DNA from: DATCMU01 sp036563245
GTDB taxonomy: Bacteria; Pseudomonadota; Alphaproteobacteria; Rhizobiales; Devosiaceae
Direction: 5' to 3'
Assembly (NCBI GenBank): GCA_036563245.1
Contig: DATCMU010000005.1
Location: 1 to 57,093 of the forward strand
Length of the DNA stretch: 57,093 nucleotides
A model generated the notes under the pieces. The model was not told the origin of the DNA. It saw only the letters and a program-made list of their open reading frames with translations, and ran no database searches. This document shows, in pieces, positions 51,691 through 57,093 of the stretch; within the stretch, counting starts at the first letter, position 1, and each line of letters starts with the position of its first letter. The position numbers and the translations under genes were made by a program.

Positions 51691-53361
51691 TTGACACATA
51701 GCGTAACTGCGAACGACCGGCCGCACGTGACAGAGGCGACTGACAAGGACTGGTGGCGCGGCGCCGTGATCTACCAGATCTATCCGCGCTCATTCCAGGA
51801 TCACAATGGCGACGGCGTTGGAGACCTGGTGGGTATCACCCAGCGCCTTGAATATGTGGCCGATCTCGGCGTTGACGCGATCTGGCTATCGCCTTTCTTC
51901 ACCTCGCCGATGAAGGATTTCGGCTATGACGTTTCCAACTACCGCGACGTCGATCCGGTCTTCGGCACTCTGGAGGACTTCGGCCAGCTGGTTGAGAAGG
52001 CCCATTCGCTCGGGCTCAAGGTGATCGTCGACCAGGTGATCAGCCACTCATCGGATCAGCATGCCTGGTTCCAGGAAAGCCGGCAGTCGCGCACCAACGA
52101 AAAGGCCGACTGGTACGTCTGGGCCGATCCAAGGCCGGATGGAACCCCGCCCAACAACTGGCTGTCGATCTTTGGCGGATCCTCGTGGACATGGGATCCC
52201 CGCCGCAAGCAATACTACATGCACAATTTCCTGGCGTCGCAGCCCGATCTCAACTTCCACAACCCCGACGTGCAGGATGCTCTGTTGAGCGAAATGCGTT
52301 TCTGGCTTGAACGCGGCGTCGACGGCTTCCGTCTTGATACGGTCAACTTCTACTTCTGCTCGCTCGGGCTGGAATCCAATCCCGCCATCAGGCCTGAGGA
52401 CTACAATGCCTCGACCGCGCCGGACGTGAACCCCTACAACCTGCAGGATCACCTCTACGACAAGAGCCGGCCTGAAAATCTCGATTTCCTCAAGCGGCTG
52501 CGCGCCCTCATGGACGAATATCCGGGCACCACGACCGTGGGCGAGATCGGGGATGCGCAGCGCCAGCTCGAAGTCATGGCGGCCTATACCTCGGGTAACG
52601 ACAAGCTGCACATGGCCTATACCTTCGACTATCTGGGCGGCGCGTTCACCGCCGAGCATTTCCGCGAGGCCATAGAGGCAACCGCGAAGAAGGCCCCGAA
52701 TGGCTGGCAGTGCCTTGCTTTTTCCAACCACGACGTCGTGCGCCATCTCAGCAGATGGTCCGCCCACGGGCAGGAAGACCGCTTCGGCCGCCTGGCCGCG
52801 ATGATATTGCTGACCATGCGTGGGTCGGTCTGCCTCTACCAGGGCGAGGAACTCGGGCTCACCGAGGCGGACATCGCATTCGACGACCTCGTCGATCCCT
52901 ATGGCAAGGAATTCTGGCCCAACTACAAGGGACGCGATGGATGCCGCACGCCGATGGTATGGCAGGCCTCCGCGCATCTGGGAGCGTTCACCACGGCGCA
53001 ACGCGCCTGGCTGCCGGTGCCGGCGGACCATCTGGTCAAGGCCGTCGACCAGCAAGCCGCCGATCCCCAGTCGATGTTGGCCTTCTATCGGGCGTTCGTG
53101 GCCTTCCGCAAGGCGCACAGGTCACTGGTCAAGGGTGACCTTGAACTTGTCGATGCGCCGGAGGGCGTGCTTGCCTTCACCCGCACCCACGGCAAGGAAA
53201 CGCTGTTCTGCGCCTTCAACATGACCGACAAGCCGGTGACGATGAAGATGCCTCGGTCCATGAACGTGACAGGCGTCGAAGCTCCGGGCGTCGAGACCGT
53301 GCCCAAAGACGGGTCGCTTCGCCTCGATGGGTTCGAGGCATCGATCGGCAAACTGGCCTGA
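51691..53361 (+). CDS. GH13 alpha-glucosidase (AglA-like), copy 2
   Basis: A 556-residue paralogue of the enzyme at 41435-43054, nearly collinear with it. It contains DWWRGAVIYQIYPRSFQD, the nucleophile Asp in GVDGFRLDTVN, the acid Glu in TTTVGEIGDAQ and the third carboxylate in FSNHDVVRHL. The best start is TTG 51691, because AGGGGAG lies 6 bases before it; GTG 51727 (MTEATDKDWW) is possible. It has no signal peptide. It is divergent from the LacI gene. The presence of two similar copies suggests slightly different substrates or regulation. Confidence 0.93.
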   Translation: MTHSVTANDRPHVTEATDKDWWRGAVIYQIYPRSFQDHNGDGVGDLVGITQRLEYVADLGVDAIWLSPFFTSPMKDFGYDVSNYRDVDPVFGTLEDFGQLVEKAHSLGLKVIVDQVISHSSDQHAWFQESRQSRTNEKADWYVWADPRPDGTPPNNWLSIFGGSSWTWDPRRKQYYMHNFLASQPDLNFHNPDVQDALLSEMRFWLERGVDGFRLDTVNFYFCSLGLESNPAIRPEDYNASTAPDVNPYNLQDHLYDKSRPENLDFLKRLRALMDEYPGTTTVGEIGDAQRQLEVMAAYTSGNDKLHMAYTFDYLGGAFTAEHFREAIEATAKKAPNGWQCLAFSNHDVVRHLSRWSAHGQEDRFGRLAAMILLTMRGSVCLYQGEELGLTEADIAFDDLVDPYGKEFWPNYKGRDGCRTPMVWQASAHLGAFTTAQRAWLPVPADHLVKAVDQQAADPQSMLAFYRAFVAFRKAHRSLVKGDLELVDAPEGVLAFTRTHGKETLFCAFNMTDKPVTMKMPRSMNVTGVEAPGVETVPKDGSLRLDGFEASIGKLA

Positions 53362-53385
53362 AACGGCTGGTGCCGGCGGTGAGCG

Positions 53386-56007
53386 TCATGCCTTGGGGCG
53401 ACGCACCACCAGTTCCGCCGGAATGGTGACGGTCATCAGAGTACCGACACCACCGGTAGGATCGAAGGTGAGCTTGCACCCGTTTGCCGCAATGAGCGAG
53501 CGGGTGAGGGTCAGGCCCACGCTGGATGCCGCCGGCCGCGGTGGGGCGTCGGTTCCAGACGCAACCTCGCGGAAGACCACGAACCGCTCGGCCAGTTCAC
53601 CAGGGGCCGCCGAATCGCGCACATGCACCGACACGCTGCCGTCGGGTTCGGGTTGTGCGGACAACACGACCTTGCCGCCCTGCCGCGTCTGGCCTATGGC
53701 GCTGGCGAGAAGGTTGCGGATCGCCTGGCCAAGCGAGCCGGCATCTGCCCGGATTGCCGGCAGGCGCTCTGAAATCGCGCTGCGCACCAGCACGCGGGCA
53801 ATCCCCGCCTGCGATCGCACCCGCCCCACGCAGTCATCGAGCAACGAGGCCAGATCAACATCGCCTGGACGCGGGGCATAGCGGACATCGCTGAGCCTTG
53901 CATACTGTTCAAGCTCGTCCACCAGTTCGGCGATCTCGACGCCGGCGGATTTGATGTCCCGGGCATATTCGACATAGCGGTGGTTCTCGATAGGCCCGAA
54001 AGCGGCCGAACGAATGAGTTCGGAGAACCCTATGATCGTGTTGAGGGGGCGCCTGATCCCGCGGCTCACGCGACCAAGGAGCGCCGGATCGCCGGCCTCC
54101 CGGGTCTGTCCGGACGCCTCATCCTCCGGCTTTTCGCCATGGCCGGGGTGAAGATCGACAAGGCCGAAATAGCCGCTGACCTTGCCCGCGTTGCCTTGGG
54201 CGAAAAGCGTGATCTCCAGGTGCGCACGGGCGCCGGTCAAGGTGATCGCCGGTCGCTGGGTCTCCGCGAACCTGGCTGGTCGTTCCAGAAATGCCTTCAG
54301 GGCGGGGTTGTCGCTGGGAGCAACCAGTGCCGCAAACGGCCTGCCCACGAGTGCCTCCGGTGCGTCGCCGAGCAATTCCGCCGCCTTGGCCGACACCGTC
54401 TCGACGATCCCGGCCCGGCTGGCGGAGATAAAGCCCTGCGCCATGCGTTGGGCCGCCAGTTCGGCGAAGCTGCGTACTGCCGCTTCGGTGCCCTCGGCGC
54501 TCGTTCGTGAAGAAGCGGAGAGCATCAGGGCAGGGCGGCCCTGCCATGACACCATTTGCAGCCTGGCGTTGACGGGTACCCGGGCGCCGTCCTGCCGGAT
54601 GAGATGGGTGACCGGTCCGGCGTCGAGGGTCGGTTCGGTATCGTCGCCGAAAATGGCGGCAAGGCCCACCTCCCGCAGTTCCCCGGTCTGATAGCCGGTC
54701 AACTCGGCCATTGCGCGGTTGAGAAACAGCACCTGCTGGTCGCGGAAAACCAGTATGCCGAGAGGAATGCGGTTCAGGACGAGCGTTTCATCGCCGAGTG
54801 CCACCAGTCTGCGGTCGCGTGCCGGCCTTGGTTCGCCTGCCGTGTCAGCCGGCCGGGCCGTGTCCGGAGTTGCAGCGGGCGGTTCCCCGCCCACACGGTC
54901 CGCCAGGATGCGCGCCAGTTCCTCGAAATTGTAGCGCGACGAACGGTCCGGGTGCCTCTCGTGATCCGCGATCCCCTGGTCTTGGGGCGCTTCTCCTGCG
55001 GTGTGCGGCGCCTCCGGGGCGCTCGAACCTGCAACTTCTGCGGGGGGCAGCACGTGACGGGCGCTGATTTTCCAGAGTTGATGCTGCGGCGCGGCCTCCA
55101 CCCGGACCGGCTCACCCAGCTCAGGCCTTTCCTTGTCCTGCTCTGCCTGGGGCGCTTCCTCTCCCTCGGGCGACGCCTTTTCAGCCGCAGGCGCTTCGGT
55201 TCCTGCTTCTGGTCCGACATCGTCCGCGGGCCCAAGGGGGAGGAACAGTTCCTCATTCACCGCCAGCCGGTCGAACAGCGACGTCAACTTGCGATCCGGC
55301 TCTTTTGGCGTCGGTTCGGGTTCAGCCTCGGTCGGCCCCTCTGGTGCATCCGGTGCAACGGCCTCGATGTCCGGGGGCGAAGTCGGCAGTTCGAGACTGT
55401 TTGCCACGTGGAGCCATGCGCCGGGAGCGCCCGCGGCGAACCTTTGCACGACATAGTGTCCGCTCTTGCTGTCAATGCGGGCGGCATCGCGCCCGTCCTT
55501 GCCGGTCCAGTCAGCGTCGGCAAGGGCATCGGCCAGGTCGGCGGGCCAATTTTCACTCCACGATACGGCGTTCCCTTGATTGCCGGTCAGCAACGCGCTT
55601 GAGCCAAGGGGCAGCACGACGAGCGGCAAGGGGGGCGATCTGTCCGAAACGGCGAGCACTTCGGGTGCTACGGGTTCCTGTGCAACCATCAAGAGGGCCG
55701 GGGCGCCCTCGATATCGAGCAACGAACAATCGCAAGTCGCCGCCAAGGGCCGGCCGGCGATCTGGAACTGGACGCGGGACGGATAGCTGCTGGCCGCGAA
55801 AGCCATGCGCACCAGCCGCGACACGGTGCCACTGATCGGCACGGCAGGGGAAAGGCGCGCGCCACGCACATCGCCGAAACAATAGGCCGCGGCATTGGCC
55901 CAGAGCAGCACGGCGCCGTCGGCCGACCAGAGCCAGGCGGCACGCGGCCCGGCAATGTGCCGGATCACCTGCAGCGCCTGTGGCGAAATGATCGCGCCGT
56001 TACTCAT
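53386..56007 (-). CDS. PdhS-like PAS sensor protein with degenerate histidine-kinase motifs
   Basis: An 873-residue cytoplasmic protein. The N-terminus is PAS-like (RAAWLWSADGAVLLWANAAA), as in PdhS-type kinases. A long acidic Pro/Glu/Ala-rich linker follows (about residues 220-380), then a PAS domain near 405-470 (IPLGILVFRDQQVLFLNRAMAELTG) and another PAS-like segment. The kinase-like region starts near residue 640. Its H box reads LLGRVSRGIRRPLNTIIGFSEL: the phosphate-accepting His of SHEIRTPLN is Arg. The N box (NLLASAI) lacks Asn, and the G1 box (RDSAAPGE) lacks its glycines, while G2 (VGLTLTRSLIAANG) remains. It is therefore probably a pseudokinase. ATG 56007 gives MSNGAIISPQ. Confidence 0.85.
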   Translation of the reverse strand: MSNGAIISPQALQVIRHIAGPRAAWLWSADGAVLLWANAAAYCFGDVRGARLSPAVPISGTVSRLVRMAFAASSYPSRVQFQIAGRPLAATCDCSLLDIEGAPALLMVAQEPVAPEVLAVSDRSPPLPLVVLPLGSSALLTGNQGNAVSWSENWPADLADALADADWTGKDGRDAARIDSKSGHYVVQRFAAGAPGAWLHVANSLELPTSPPDIEAVAPDAPEGPTEAEPEPTPKEPDRKLTSLFDRLAVNEELFLPLGPADDVGPEAGTEAPAAEKASPEGEEAPQAEQDKERPELGEPVRVEAAPQHQLWKISARHVLPPAEVAGSSAPEAPHTAGEAPQDQGIADHERHPDRSSRYNFEELARILADRVGGEPPAATPDTARPADTAGEPRPARDRRLVALGDETLVLNRIPLGILVFRDQQVLFLNRAMAELTGYQTGELREVGLAAIFGDDTEPTLDAGPVTHLIRQDGARVPVNARLQMVSWQGRPALMLSASSRTSAEGTEAAVRSFAELAAQRMAQGFISASRAGIVETVSAKAAELLGDAPEALVGRPFAALVAPSDNPALKAFLERPARFAETQRPAITLTGARAHLEITLFAQGNAGKVSGYFGLVDLHPGHGEKPEDEASGQTREAGDPALLGRVSRGIRRPLNTIIGFSELIRSAAFGPIENHRYVEYARDIKSAGVEIAELVDELEQYARLSDVRYAPRPGDVDLASLLDDCVGRVRSQAGIARVLVRSAISERLPAIRADAGSLGQAIRNLLASAIGQTRQGGKVVLSAQPEPDGSVSVHVRDSAAPGELAERFVVFREVASGTDAPPRPAASSVGLTLTRSLIAANGCKLTFDPTGGVGTLMTVTIPAELVVRRPKA

Positions 56008-56318
56008 CCACTGCCCACGCAACCGCATCCCGACTGTATCAAATTGAAACAGTTCGCATCGAAAACTTTGTCATTTCTTAGATATAGGGCGGAGGCGGGC
56101 CGGTCCATACGCCGCAAGGCACACTGCCCGGTGTTTCGCCATGATGGTTAAGGCATCCGCCCGGTTCGCCAAGGCACACAACAACGAAAATCCGGGCTTG
56201 TCACCCGCGAAATCTCGACCTATGTTCCGCGCCGCTGGGGTGGGTGCATGCATTGCGCCGCTGCCGGGGCTTGTGCCTTGGTTCCCCAGGGCCGGACAGG
56301 CCGTGCCTGTCCGTGTGA
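56008..56318. other. intergenic region without a supported gene
   Basis: About 310 bases between the divergent PdhS-like gene and tRNA-His. The part from 56035 to 56085 is AT-rich for this genome and probably holds the promoter of the PdhS-like gene. GGCCGGACAGGCCGTGCCTGTCC at 56290-56312 contains the dyad GGACAGGC/GCCTGTCC just before the tRNA. I see no convincing protein on either strand. Confidence 0.45.
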
Positions 56319-56395
56319 GCCGCCTTAGCTCAGTTGGTTAGAGCGCTAGATTGTGGATCTAGAGGTCCCCCGTTCGATCCGGGGAGGCGGTACCA
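56319..56395 (+). tRNA. tRNA-His (anticodon GTG)
   Basis: A 77-nt cloverleaf with acceptor GCCGCCT against AGGCGGT, discriminator A73 and encoded CCA (56393-56395). The anticodon loop TTGTGGA gives GTG, histidine. The T arm contains CGTTCGATCCG. There is no encoded G-1:C73 pair, and position 72 is U, forming G1:U72. This is the known alphaproteobacterial form of tRNA-His recognised by an unusual histidyl-tRNA synthetase. Confidence 0.97.
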
Positions 56396-56493
56396 TCCCT
56401 CTTTCGTCCATGGCAGAGCTGGCGCGCGGTCGGGCTGACCCTTACGCCCCGAGGCCTGAATGCGTGGCCGAGTTCTCGCGCCGAACTTGCCGC

Positions 56494-57093
56494 TCAGATC
56501 AGTTTGCGCGCCGCCAGATTGCGCATCAGGGCCGATGCTCCAAACGTCCAGGGTGGGCATTGCGTGCTCAGGTCTACCGTGTTTTCCAGGGTACCCAGGC
56601 CGTCCGCGCGAATCCGCACCACGTCGCCGATCTTGTGGGTGAACCCCTGGCCCGGCGCATCGCGGTCCTGCACCGGTGCAAACAGTGTGCCAAGGAACAG
56701 CATGAAACCGTCCGGATACTGATGGTGCGGCCCGATTGTCTGGGCGACCAGGTCAAGCGGGTCGCGGCTGATCTCGGCCATGCGCGAATGCCCCCTGAGC
56801 ACGAATCCGTCGCGCCCTTCAATCACGAGCTCGAGTTCGGCCAAGCGCACGTCGTCGATCCCGAAACTGTCATCGAACAGCCGGATGAACGGTCCGATGG
56901 CGCAAGAGGCATTGTTGTCCTTCGCCTTGCCGAGCAGCAGCGCGGACCGCCCCTCGATATCGCGCAGGTTGACGTCATTGCCCAGCGTGGCGCCCTTCAC
57001 CCGCCCCCGGCTGTCGACTGCCAGCACGATTTCGGGCTCAGGATTGTTCCAGCCCGACTTCGGATGAAGCCCCACCCGGTCGCCCCAACCCAC
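56494..57093 (-). CDS. fumarylacetoacetate hydrolase family protein (5' end outside window)
   Basis: The C-terminal 199 residues of an FAH-fold protein; the frame is open to the window edge. Visible are SGWNNPEPEIVLAV with the metal-binding acidic pair, GATLGNDVNLRDIEGRSALLLGKAKDNNASCAIGPFIRLFDD (typical of sugar-acid dehydratase-type members such as 2-keto-3-deoxypentonate dehydratase, XylX-like) and a C-terminal IGDVVRIRADGLGTLEN. The specific role is inferred from resemblance only. Its 3' end lies 98 bases beyond tRNA-His, on the opposite strand. Confidence 0.88.
   Translation of the reverse strand: MGWGDRVGLHPKSGWNNPEPEIVLAVDSRGRVKGATLGNDVNLRDIEGRSALLLGKAKDNNASCAIGPFIRLFDDSFGIDDVRLAELELVIEGRDGFVLRGHSRMAEISRDPLDLVAQTIGPHHQYPDGFMLFLGTLFAPVQDRDAPGQGFTHKIGDVVRIRADGLGTLENTVDLSTQCPPWTFGASALMRNLAARKLI

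Noticed and set aside
54556..55602. 348-codon plus-strand frame opposite the PdhS-like gene
   Set aside because: It lies antisense to the linker and PAS regions, is Arg/Gly-rich and has no motif.

Overview
This is a GC-rich, densely coded window from an alphaproteobacterium of the order Hyphomicrobiales. The main taxonomic evidence is the conserved housekeeping block murA - DUF2948 - hisD - UPF0262 - low-molecular-weight phosphatase - infA - maf - yacG. A tRNA-His without an encoded G-1 (U72, A73), rhizobial-type palindromic intergenic repeats and a PdhS-like sensor protein agree with this. A Devosia/Pelagibacterium-like organism is a reasonable guess, but this is inference. I see no prophage, insertion sequence, CRISPR array or integrase.

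Layout. 1-6.3 kb: the end of an unidentified gene, tRNA-Thr, a 57-residue protein and the murA-to-yacG block, in which UPF0262 and the phosphatase are fused into one reading frame. 6.3-9.6 kb: a MarR-EmrA-EmrB type efflux operon with a clear palindromic operator over its promoter. 9.7-12.2 kb: tRNA-Phe overlapped antisense by an aminoglycoside-phosphotransferase-fold kinase, then an unidentified double winged-helix protein. 12.2-18.7 kb: a nitrite-respiration island containing copper nitrite reductase nirK, nirV, nnrS, a pseudoazurin, a Crp/Fnr regulator, a DUF1858 protein and a PfkB sugar kinase. Three TTG-N8-CAA boxes lie at the expected promoters. 18.7-23.5 kb: an RND efflux pair and a previously unlisted 54-residue membrane protein. 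23.7-28.1 kb: a divergent AraC regulator and GH4 alpha-galactosidase, a CAP-domain protein and a DUF3422 protein. 28.1-31.9 kb: the glpR-glpD-glpK operon behind helically phased repeats. 32.1-33.0 kb: an AEC transporter. 33.1-39.5 kb: an SDR - GH15 - ATP-grasp - alpha-E - transglutaminase-like operon in which the transglutaminase-like protein lacks its catalytic cysteine. 39.7-53.4 kb: a 2-hydroxyacid dehydrogenase, a cytochrome b561, two paralogous GH13 alpha-glucosidases, a GH1 beta-glucosidase and a LacI regulator, with three candidate LacI-type operators. Between these lie an AbrB-type permease with an M20 amidohydrolase, and an aminotransferase, transaldolase and Mrp ATPase. 53.4-57.1 kb: a PdhS-like protein whose kinase motifs are degenerate, tRNA-His, and the end of a fumarylacetoacetate-hydrolase-family gene.

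How the genes fit together. The nitrite genes look like one low-oxygen or nitric-oxide regulon: pseudoazurin can feed electrons to NirK, NirV and NnrS are usual partners, and the Crp/Fnr protein is the obvious local regulator. The glycosidases (GH4, GH15, two GH13, GH1) look like intracellular processing of imported di- and oligosaccharides, because none has an export signal and no sugar importer is present. The strongest leads for unusual biology are the pseudo-transglutaminase/ATP-grasp/alpha-E operon coupled to a glucoamylase, the PdhS-like pseudokinase, the UPF0262-phosphatase fusion, the double winged-helix protein at 11.3 kb, and the small membrane protein at 23.4 kb.
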